Of a stretch of DNA of 12,186 bases, positions 1 through 6,804 are shown one piece after another. Position 1 is the stretch's first letter. Each line of letters begins with the position of its first letter. The DNA comes from Acidobacteriota bacterium (GTDB lineage: Bacteria; Acidobacteriota; Terriglobia; Terriglobales; Acidobacteriaceae), in assembly GCA_021805955.1 (NCBI GenBank), contig JAJZDO010000021.1, forward strand, positions 1 to 12,186, in the 5' to 3' direction. The notes below the pieces were generated by a model. It saw only the letters and a list, made by a program, of their open reading frames with translations. It searched no databases and was not told the DNA's origin. The translations under genes and the position numbers were made by a program.

Positions 1-841
1 CCGGATGTTGCACCAGTTCTGCGAGAAACTCCTGCCTGGCCTGGGAAGCCCGATGCATCCGCCAGTCGATCAGACCCAGACTGGAGTGTGCTCCCGGATA
101 CTTCGGGTCGGCCGCAAGTGCGGCTGAAAACTCCTTATAGGCATCATCCTCTCTGGCCGTCAGGTCGTAGGCCAGACCAAGCATGTAATGCGCGGGCGCC
201 GAGTTGGGATTGATCGTCATAATGCGATCAAACACGCTAGTTACGCCTTTGTAATTTTTGGCACGCCAGTACGCTTTCCCGAGGAGATCCAATGTCTGAA
301 TATCGCTGGGCTGCATGCGGCTGGCCCGCTCCAGGTACTGCGCTGCGTCTGCGTATCGATTGAGGGCAAAGAGATCGACGCCGGTCAAGTCCAGCGACTG
401 GAGCGTGGGCGACGCCTTTGCCGACGATTCCAGATACGGCAGCGCGTCTGCGTACCTTTGCGCGCGGAAGTAGGCGATGCCCAGGTTGCGGCGCGTGATG
501 GCATTGCCGGGCTGCAGGCGGAGGGCGCGGTTGTAGACCTTAATCGCCTGCGGCTCCTTGCCCTGCCGCGCCAGAGCAATCGCGAGATCGTTGAGAATCT
601 GGATCGACTGAGGAGCCATTCGCGAGGCCTGCTGAAAATCCTGCTCGGCCCGGACATTATCGCCATCGCGGAGGGCCTGCGTTCCGTCTACCAACAGCGA
701 CTGCAGGGCGCGGGCATTGCCGGCTGCCGACGAGGCGCTTGGAGGGGCCTGTCCCCACGCGGCATCGAGCAAGCCAAAGATAACGATACCGCGAACGAAA
801 GCACGGCGCAGCGCGCTTGTTTTCGCAAGGGTACGTGGCAT
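1..841 (-). CDS. Exported TPR-repeat protein, N-terminal part (cut by window edge)
   Basis: Reading the minus strand from an ATG at 841 gives 280 codons open to the window edge, so the C-terminus is missing. Residues 1-32 look like a signal peptide: basic RR and R near positions 12-17, then a hydrophobic IVIFGLLDAAWG stretch. From about residue 45 on, the chain consists of about seven tandem 34-residue tetratricopeptide repeats with the usual A/G-Y/F-A pattern and a Pro closing each unit (for example LQPGNA, MQPSD, INPNSAPAHY, ADPKYPGAH). TPR arrays bind proteins; no enzymatic domain is seen, so the role is unknown. The start at 841 is preferred because GGGGAAG lies 6 nt upstream; in-frame ATGs at 856, 871 and 874 lack a good ribosome site and would lengthen the basic leader. 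The gene is divergent from the receptor at 1044 and shares its intergenic region, so shared regulation is possible. Family call is firm; start and function are not. Confidence 0.85.
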   Translation of the reverse strand, partial: MPRTLAKTSALRRAFVRGIVIFGLLDAAWGQAPPSASSAAGNARALQSLLVDGTQALRDGDNVRAEQDFQQASRMAPQSIQILNDLAIALARQGKEPQAIKVYNRALRLQPGNAITRRNLGIAYFRAQRYADALPYLESSAKASPTLQSLDLTGVDLFALNRYADAAQYLERASRMQPSDIQTLDLLGKAYWRAKNYKGVTSVFDRIMTINPNSAPAHYMLGLAYDLTAREDDAYKEFSAALAADPKYPGAHSSLGLIDWRMHRASQARQEFLAELVQHP

Positions 842-933
842 GGCGTTCTTCCCCATCGTGGTTGTAGTCATCATCCCACACCCGGCAACAAACACCAGTT
901 TCCGCGGCTTTATCCACTGCCCCCAAGGTTTTT

Positions 934-946
934 GTTGACAATCAAC
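934..946. promoter_or_regulatory. Inverted repeat overlapping a TTGACA -35-like box
   Basis: GTTGA-CAA-TCAAC is a perfect 5-bp inverted repeat with a 3-nt centre. Its left arm contains a perfect sigma-70 -35 hexamer, TTGACA, at 935-940 on the plus strand. At the normal 17-18 nt spacing the -10 region (about 958-964, TTAGCG or TAGCGT) matches the consensus poorly, so this would be a weak or activator-helped promoter for the receptor gene. The palindrome could instead be a separate protein-binding site. Position and base match are seen directly; promoter function is inferred. Confidence 0.35.
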
Positions 947-979
947 CAGCCCAGCCATTAGCGTGGATTTCCATTAGAC

Positions 980-991
980 GCAAACGTTTGC
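980..991. promoter_or_regulatory. LacI/PurR-type operator palindrome upstream of the receptor gene
   Basis: GCAAACGTTTGC is a perfect 12-bp palindrome with the central CpG typical of LacI/GalR-family operators. With the two bases before it (ACGCAAACGTTTGC) it matches the core of the E. coli PurR box. It lies 52 nt upstream of the receptor ATG and about 40 nt downstream of the TTGACA box, where a bound repressor would block initiation or early elongation. A LacI-family gene at 11127 in the same window is the natural candidate to bind it. The recognition-helix residues of that protein (VSTMTVSR) resemble those of PurR (VSTTTVSH). The palindrome is direct observation; the pairing of regulator and site is inference. 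Confidence 0.7.
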
Positions 992-1001
992 TGTCGTTTG
1001 C
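990..1001. promoter_or_regulatory. Second, degenerate operator copy phased 10 bp from the first
   Basis: GCTGTCGTTTGC matches 9 of 12 positions of the perfect palindrome GCAAACGTTTGC and shares its last two bases. Seen another way, CGTTTGCT occurs twice (985-992 and 995-1002) exactly 10 bp apart, one helical turn. This could be a weak second site for the same repressor, or a direct repeat read by another protein. Only the sequence similarity is seen. Confidence 0.4.
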
Positions 1002-1029
1002 TACACACCGCTCGACTAACCATTTTTGT

Positions 1030-1033
1030 GAGG
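1030..1033 (+). promoter_or_regulatory. Ribosome binding site for the receptor gene
   Basis: GAGG (within GTGAGGT) lies 10 nt before the ATG at 1044. This supports that start, which is also the first residue of a clear signal peptide. Confidence 0.5.
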
Positions 1034-1043
1034 TCTCTCCGGA

Positions 1044-4000
1044 ATGTCACTACGAAAGCTTCTCATCGCAACGATGACCGTCTTGCTGCTGATGCTTCCA
1101 GCCGGGATGCATGCCCAGGAACTGCAAGGCACTCTTACCGGTACCGTAACGGATAAGACCGGTGCGGTCGTTTCGGGCGCCACAGTGACAGTCCAGCAAA
1201 ATGGCGTGAATGGATCTTCACGCACCATTCAAACGAATTCGCGCGGCGGATATACGATTACGCACATTCCAGCCGGCACATACACCCTGACGGTGACGGC
1301 ACCTGGTTTCCAGACATATACAGCCTCGAACGTCACGCTGTATGTCGCGCAGATACGCAGCGTCGATGCGCAACTGCAGCCCGGCTCCGTAAACCAGACC
1401 GTCACAGTGCGCCAAAGCTCGGTATCTTTGGACACTACGACCAGTGCACTGGCCGGCACCATCTCCGGCAAGCAGGTTCGGGAATTGCAGTTGAACAACC
1501 GGAACTTTGAGCAGCTGGTTACCCTGCAAACCGGCGTAGTCAGTGCTCTGCCCAGTCTGGTCGGATTTGGCCTGAGCAATACCGATCAAGTCTTCGTCAA
1601 CGGTGCACGCGGCTCGGCCAACAACTGGACGGTGGATGGCGCCGACATTAACGATAGCGGTTCCAACCTGACGCTGCTCAACGTTCCAAGTGTTGACTCC
1701 ATTCAGGAGTTCACGCTGGAACGCAGCACCTATGACGCAGAGTACGGACGCAGCGGCGGCGGTCAGATCCTCGTCGAAACACGTTCGGGAACCAGCTCTT
1801 TTCACGGCGCGGCGTATGAGTTTGACCGCAATACCGCATTCAACGCCAATAGCTATTTCAACAAGCAGTCCGGCTTGCCACGCGCTGTCCAGCACTACAA
1901 CGACTATGGATTCGCCATTGGCGGTCCGTTGTACATCCCAAAGGTCTACAACACCGCGAAGAATAAAACGTTCTTCTTCTGGTCGGAAGAGTGGCGCAAG
2001 AACAGCAATCCGGTCACCGCGAGCGTAACTCCGCCCAGCAACGCGGAGCTGAACGGTGTCTTCCCGGGGAATATCGTGAATACAGCTCCGGCTGGATGCG
2101 CGACCTACGACCCAGCGTCGCAGACGACCACATTGAATCCGACGTGCTACAGCAAGAATTCCCAGGTTTACCTGAAGAACCTATACGACAACTTCCCCGC
2201 CAACAATCCCAATGGCCAATATGTTTTCTCGTATTCGCAGTTGGCCAATACGCGGGAAGACCTGGTCCGCCTGGACTACAACATCAACGAGAAGCTGCAC
2301 TTCTTTGGTCGCGCGATTCAGGACGAGACGCCGGAGAACTTTCCGCAAGGCCTCTTTGCCGGCTCGAACTTCCCTGGAGTCGCCGCGGCGTCGGTGAATG
2401 CTCCTGGGCAGAACGTGGTGGGAAACCTTACGTGGACAATTTCGCCGCGGATGGTGAATGAAACGGAGTTTGCTTTCTCGCAGGGCGAGATTTCGGCAAA
2501 TTTTGAGCCAGGCAGTATCGTGAACAATCCGGCAGTTGGCAAGGATCTGACGAACAACACGGAGTACACCGATCCGTACGGCCGCATCCCGAATATCTCC
2601 ATCAATAACGTTCAGGGTCTTGCATCTGGCGTCGATCCCTACACGGAACGAAATCTGGACCGCACTATCTTCGACAACTACTCGGTGACGATCGGCCGCC
2701 ATACGATCCGGGCAGGCGCCACGGCCTCCTGGATGGTAAAGACGGAGAACGCCTCTTCCGGAGCGGCGAATTTTCACTTCACCAGCTTCTCCAACTTTTT
2801 GCTGGGCAAGGCGCTGCAGTACACACAGGCCAGCAAAGACACCATTCCGGATCTGCATTACACCAATTTCGAAGCGTACATCCAGGATGATTACCACGTA
2901 GCGCCAAATCTGACTCTGAATCTCGGTCTGCGCTACAGCTACTTCCCCTCACCGTCGGATAACAATGACACGTTGGTCAACTTTGATCCGCTGCTCTTCA
3001 ACCCAGCGAAAGCGGCGATCATTGATAGCTCAGACGGCACAACGAGCCCGACTGCCGGAAACTTTGTCCCCGGGCAGGGTGTTACGCCGGCAACATATGC
3101 CAACGGCCTGATCTTCCCGACGGGAAAGACCTGCGCCACGGCCCAGGCCATTGCGCCGACGGCAAGCTGCTCCCCATACGGCAAGCACGTCAATCCAGAC
3201 CCGAAGACCAACTTTGCACCGCGTGTCGGGTTCGCCTATAGCCCATCGACGGATTCGAAAGTTGCGATTCACGGTGGCTTCGGACTGTTCTATGACCGCA
3301 TGCTGAACGGCATCTGGGAAGATAACGCCTTCTTCGATCCGCCGCTGGTCCAGACCGCAACCATCACAAATACGAGCTTCGATAATCCGCTCTCCGGTAC
3401 GGTCAGCACGCCACTGGGACCCAACGCCATCTATTCCACCGGCGACCCAAGCATGAAGACGCCGTATCTGATGGATTACAACCTGTCGGTACAAGACCAA
3501 ATCATGCCCAATACGGTTGCTGAAGTTGCTTATGTTGGCAATCAGGGCCGTCACCTTCTTGGAGAACGCGACCTGAACCAGCCAACGCTGGCAGAGCGTG
3601 CAGCCAAGCCGTTAGCGTACGTGACCGCTGTTGTTCCCTATCAGGGATATTCAACCTTTGTTTCGTTGCTTCCTGAATACAGCAGCAACTACAACTCCCT
3701 GCAGCTTTCCCTGCAGCATCGCTCTCCGAGCGGCCTTACGCTAGGAGTTGCCTACACCTGGGGCCGGGCTCTGACGACTGAATCCAACGATCGTGGAACG
3801 GCCACCTACGATACCTACAACGTGAATGCTGATTATGGTCCGGCACAATTTAACCAGCCGCAGACGTTTGTTGCGAATTACGTCTATGACCTGCCCTTCT
3901 ACAAAAATCAGGCAGGGCTGGTTGGTCATGTCCTTGGTGGATGGGAACTTTCCGGCATTACACAATTCGACTCCGGACAATCGGTAATTATTAACCAGTC

Positions 4001-4454
4001 TCTGGATCCCTTTGATTGCGTAACTCCCGCTGGTGCTTCATCGGGTTGCGTACCTGGTACGTATCCCGGTGGCCTCAATATGGATGTCAGCGTTATTGCC
4101 CCACGTCCGGATCAGGTGGCGCCGGTTCATCTTGTCAAGAAGCAGTCCCAGTGGTTTAGTACTGGATCTTTCAAGGATGCAGTGGGACATTTCGGTTCTG
4201 CCCCGAACGGTGTCTTGCTGAGTCCGGGTCTGGAACTGTGGGACCTGGCGGGCATGAAGAACATCAAGCTGCCCAGGGATATGAGCCTGCAATTCCGCGC
4301 TGAATTTTTCAACGCATTCAACCACACGAACTTTGGACAACCTTCGATTGATGGCGGTGGAATTGGTACCGATACGGATTTCAGCTCCTATGGACAGGTA
4401 GTAGCAACCCGTGCACCGCGTGAAATTCAATTTGGCGGCAAGTTCTACTTCTGA
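1044..4454 (+). CDS. Oar-like TonB-dependent outer-membrane receptor with carboxypeptidase-regulatory-like domain
   Basis: The 1136-residue product would be an outer-membrane transporter or adhesin-like receptor driven by TonB/ExbBD. Residues 1-24 are a signal peptide (basic MSLRK, hydrophobic core, probable cut after MHA). Residues about 27-115 form a carboxypeptidase-regulatory-like beta-sandwich (GTVTDKTGAVVSGATVTV, then GGYTITHIPAGTYTLTVTA). The plug follows at about 135-250, with the hallmark FVNGARGSANNWTVDGADI at residues 184-202. The remainder is a long beta-barrel rich in aromatic, Asn and Thr residues and ends in FGGKFYF, a terminal-aromatic insertion signal. This architecture is expanded in Acidobacteriota and resembles myxobacterial Oar; ligand cannot be read from sequence. 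An operator palindrome precedes it, and glycan-degrading enzymes and a symporter follow, so uptake of cell-wall glycan or muropeptide is the likely role. No clear TonB box was identified. Family call is firm, substrate is inference. Confidence 0.93.
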   Translation: MSLRKLLIATMTVLLLMLPAGMHAQELQGTLTGTVTDKTGAVVSGATVTVQQNGVNGSSRTIQTNSRGGYTITHIPAGTYTLTVTAPGFQTYTASNVTLYVAQIRSVDAQLQPGSVNQTVTVRQSSVSLDTTTSALAGTISGKQVRELQLNNRNFEQLVTLQTGVVSALPSLVGFGLSNTDQVFVNGARGSANNWTVDGADINDSGSNLTLLNVPSVDSIQEFTLERSTYDAEYGRSGGGQILVETRSGTSSFHGAAYEFDRNTAFNANSYFNKQSGLPRAVQHYNDYGFAIGGPLYIPKVYNTAKNKTFFFWSEEWRKNSNPVTASVTPPSNAELNGVFPGNIVNTAPAGCATYDPASQTTTLNPTCYSKNSQVYLKNLYDNFPANNPNGQYVFSYSQLANTREDLVRLDYNINEKLHFFGRAIQDETPENFPQGLFAGSNFPGVAAASVNAPGQNVVGNLTWTISPRMVNETEFAFSQGEISANFEPGSIVNNPAVGKDLTNNTEYTDPYGRIPNISINNVQGLASGVDPYTERNLDRTIFDNYSVTIGRHTIRAGATASWMVKTENASSGAANFHFTSFSNFLLGKALQYTQASKDTIPDLHYTNFEAYIQDDYHVAPNLTLNLGLRYSYFPSPSDNNDTLVNFDPLLFNPAKAAIIDSSDGTTSPTAGNFVPGQGVTPATYANGLIFPTGKTCATAQAIAPTASCSPYGKHVNPDPKTNFAPRVGFAYSPSTDSKVAIHGGFGLFYDRMLNGIWEDNAFFDPPLVQTATITNTSFDNPLSGTVSTPLGPNAIYSTGDPSMKTPYLMDYNLSVQDQIMPNTVAEVAYVGNQGRHLLGERDLNQPTLAERAAKPLAYVTAVVPYQGYSTFVSLLPEYSSNYNSLQLSLQHRSPSGLTLGVAYTWGRALTTESNDRGTATYDTYNVNADYGPAQFNQPQTFVANYVYDLPFYKNQAGLVGHVLGGWELSGITQFDSGQSVIINQSLDPFDCVTPAGASSGCVPGTYPGGLNMDVSVIAPRPDQVAPVHLVKKQSQWFSTGSFKDAVGHFGSAPNGVLLSPGLELWDLAGMKNIKLPRDMSLQFRAEFFNAFNHTNFGQPSIDGGGIGTDTDFSSYGQVVATRAPREIQFGGKFYF

Positions 4455-4485
4455 TTGATTCTGGCCCTCTCCGTCTAGCTGTCTT

Positions 4486-4521
4486 GCCGCGCTGGTTCTT
4501 CTCTCGAAGACCCAGCGCGGC
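4486..4521 (+). terminator. Strong hairpin after the receptor gene (terminator or processing site)
   Basis: A perfect 10-bp stem (GCCGCGCTGG with CCAGCGCGGC) continues past one mismatch into a further 5-bp stem (TCTTC with GAAGA) around a TCTC tetraloop. It begins 31 nt after the receptor stop. No run of T follows on either strand, so it is not a textbook rho-independent terminator. It may instead stop transcription partially or protect the receptor mRNA from 3' decay, giving different levels of receptor and downstream enzymes. Hairpin is certain from sequence; function is inferred. Confidence 0.55.
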
Positions 4522-4573
4522 GTCTCATTCGTCAGCCTCGCTCAACTCTTCCCAAAAAACCACTTCCAGCCGC

Positions 4574-4579
4574 AGGAGG
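4574..4579 (+). promoter_or_regulatory. Consensus Shine-Dalgarno for the GH20 gene
   Basis: A perfect AGGAGG lies 5 nt before the ATG at 4585, the strongest ribosome site in the window. It fixes the start and suggests high translation of this enzyme. Confidence 0.8.
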
Positions 4580-4584
4580 ACCCC

Positions 4585-6804
4585 ATGGTTGCAGGTAACG
4601 GGCTTGTGCGCCGCGCCCGGTGCAACAAAGCTTCGTTGTTTTTCTTTGTAGGGATGGCGTGCTTCCTTGCAGGGGCAGTCCAAATTGGACGTACACAAAA
4701 CGGAACACCACCCGCACGGGCACAGGCTGTGAGTGCGATGCCCCTCTTGATCCCGATGCCACGCGAATTTCATCAGGGCACGAAACTCTCTCTATCGCAC
4801 GGCGTGGCCATTTCTGCCGGCGACCGGAACCCGCCGGATCAGTTTGCGGCACAGGACCTTGTAAAAACGCTGCAGGCGCGCGGAATCCGCGCACGCTCGG
4901 GCAAAGGCGCAAAGGTCAAGATCGTTCTGTTGCGGGTGACGGATAAGAAAGCGGCTGAGGTGCTCGCCAAGTCCCGTTTAACGTTTGACCCGGCCATGCG
5001 TGCCGAGGGCTATGCGTTGGCGGCTGAGGGCTCGACACTTTATGACATTGCGGCCAGCGACACTGGCGTGTTCTATGGCGCACAGACAATTAAGCAGCTG
5101 ATTCGCGGCACGGGCGCCGATGCGACGCTGACGACAGCAACTGTTCGTGACTGGCCAGCGATGCGGTATCGCGGCCTGAGCGATGATCTATCCCGCGGTC
5201 CGGTGCCAACGCTCGCTTTTCAGAAACATCAGGTGCGCGTCCTGTCGGAATATAAGGTCAATATTTATTCCCCGTATTTTGAGAACACGCTTGTGTACGG
5301 GTCGAATCCGCTGGCGGCCGCGCCGGGCGGCGCAATGTCCAAGGCAGATGTAGAGGCTTTGGTTCAGTACGCGAAGAAGTATCACGTCGATATTGTTCCC
5401 GAGCAGGAAGCCTTCGGGCATCTGCATCACACGCTCGAATACGAGGTCTACTCCCCTCTGGCGGAGACACCGCACGGCAGCGTTCTCGCGCCCGGGCAAG
5501 CGGGATCTCTGCCCCTCATCCAAAGTTGGTTTACTGAAATCGCGAAGATTTTTCCGGGCCCGTTCATTCACATCGGCGCGGATGAGACCTTCGATCTAGG
5601 GAAGGGCCAAACCAAGCCACGCGTCGAGAAGGAGGGTCTCGGCGCCGTTTACATTCAGTTCCTGCGGCAGATTTACTCCGTGCTGGCGCCCTTGCATAAA
5701 AAGATCCTGTTCTGGGGCGACATTGCCATGAACAGCCCGGAGCTGGTGAAGACGCTGCCCAAAGACATGATCGCAGTCGCGTGGGTGTACAATCCGCAGC
5801 CCGATGGGTATGACAAGTGGCTGATGCCCTACGTAAATGCAGGAATGGAGACGTGGGTCGCACCGGGCATTAACAACTGGCGCCGCGTCTATCCGGATTT
5901 CAATGCCGGGTTCGACAATATTCAGGAGTTTGTTGCGGACGGCCAGCGTTTAGGATCGACGGGAGAGTTGAACACGCTCTGGAATGATGAAGGCGAGGGG
6001 CTGTTTAATCTCGACTGGTACGGCGTGCTGTATGGTGCGGCGGCCGGGTGGCAGCCCGGCACCAGCAGCATCCCGCAGTTTCAGCAAGCGTATGGGCCGC
6101 TCTTCCATGGCGATCCAACGGGCGATATCAACCAGGCGCAGGTCGAGTTGATGGCGGCCCAGCAATTACTGGAGGGCGCGGGGCTTGCCTCCACAACGCG
6201 CTACAGTTTCTGGGTGGACCCCTGGAGTGCGCGTGGTCAGGAGATCTCGGCCAAGCTCCTGCCGGTTGTGACGGAGATGCGATTGCATACCGAGCGCGCC
6301 ATTACGCTACTCGATCAGGTACGCGGCACTCCCGGCCTGCGGGAGACCGATGCCATCGATGCGATGGAGATGGGTGCGCGACGGCTGGATTTTCTAGGCT
6401 ATAAGTTCGAGGCGGCGCAGCAGATGGTCGAGGAGTACCGTCTGGCCTATAGCGAACAGAACGATCCAGTGGGCCGGCATGATGTCATCCATGAGCTGGG
6501 AACCATCACCGGCGTGGACGGCCAATGTTCTGACCTGCGCGATGGGTATGGGTTGATGCGCGATCTGTACCGGGCGGCATGGCTGAAAGAAAATCGGGAG
6601 TTTTCCCTGGACACCGTTATGGCGCAATATGAAATGGCGATGCAGTTATGGATCCAGCGCGGCAACACGTTTGAAGATGTGATCCACGGCTGGTACCAGA
6701 CGCACACCTTGCCCACGCCGGAGAGCCTGGGATTGCCGCCGCTTCCGGCCGCCTCCTCACCTGCAACCACAGCCACGCCGGTACCGACAACGACTAGCCA
6801 TTGA
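4585..6804 (+). CDS. GH20-type beta-N-acetylhexosaminidase, exported
   Basis: The 739-residue product would remove terminal beta-linked GlcNAc (or GalNAc) by substrate-assisted catalysis. A basic leader and hydrophobic stretch (about residues 17-34) export it or anchor it to the inner membrane; no clear lipobox is seen. Residues about 53-185 form the alpha/beta domain that usually precedes GH20 barrels (LLIPMPREF; later GVFYGAQTIKQL). The TIM barrel spans about 190-500 with EQEAFGHLHH at 273-282, the HIGADE motif at 329-334 giving the catalytic Asp333-Glu334 pair, and WNDEGE at 466-471. Residues about 540-720 are a helical C-terminal domain of unknown role, followed by a Pro/Thr/Ala-rich tail. 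The last codon overlaps the symporter start by 4 bases, so the two are co-translated. Next to a NamZ-containing enzyme it probably exposes MurNAc by trimming GlcNAc, as GH3 NagZ does in Bacillus. Chitin-fragment trimming is the main alternative. GH84 was considered, but the Asp-Glu pair in HxGADE favours GH20. Confidence 0.88.
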   Translation: MVAGNGLVRRARCNKASLFFFVGMACFLAGAVQIGRTQNGTPPARAQAVSAMPLLIPMPREFHQGTKLSLSHGVAISAGDRNPPDQFAAQDLVKTLQARGIRARSGKGAKVKIVLLRVTDKKAAEVLAKSRLTFDPAMRAEGYALAAEGSTLYDIAASDTGVFYGAQTIKQLIRGTGADATLTTATVRDWPAMRYRGLSDDLSRGPVPTLAFQKHQVRVLSEYKVNIYSPYFENTLVYGSNPLAAAPGGAMSKADVEALVQYAKKYHVDIVPEQEAFGHLHHTLEYEVYSPLAETPHGSVLAPGQAGSLPLIQSWFTEIAKIFPGPFIHIGADETFDLGKGQTKPRVEKEGLGAVYIQFLRQIYSVLAPLHKKILFWGDIAMNSPELVKTLPKDMIAVAWVYNPQPDGYDKWLMPYVNAGMETWVAPGINNWRRVYPDFNAGFDNIQEFVADGQRLGSTGELNTLWNDEGEGLFNLDWYGVLYGAAAGWQPGTSSIPQFQQAYGPLFHGDPTGDINQAQVELMAAQQLLEGAGLASTTRYSFWVDPWSARGQEISAKLLPVVTEMRLHTERAITLLDQVRGTPGLRETDAIDAMEMGARRLDFLGYKFEAAQQMVEEYRLAYSEQNDPVGRHDVIHELGTITGVDGQCSDLRDGYGLMRDLYRAAWLKENREFSLDTVMAQYEMAMQLWIQRGNTFEDVIHGWYQTHTLPTPESLGLPPLPAASSPATTATPVPTTTSH

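Noticed and set aside
188..961. A 257-codon plus-strand reading frame
   Set aside because: It is antisense to the TPR gene, whose minus-strand translation shows clear repeats and a signal peptide; the plus product resembles nothing and ends within the regulatory region.
2181..2897. A 238-codon minus-strand frame inside the receptor gene
   Set aside because: The receptor frame is continuous with a clear plug, barrel and terminal signal; the antisense product has no motif or ribosome site.
5569..5586. GH84 (O-GlcNAcase-like) identity for the hexosaminidase
   Set aside because: The HxGADE sequence with adjacent Asp-Glu is the GH20 arrangement, and the N-terminal alpha/beta domain followed by the barrel also fits GH20.
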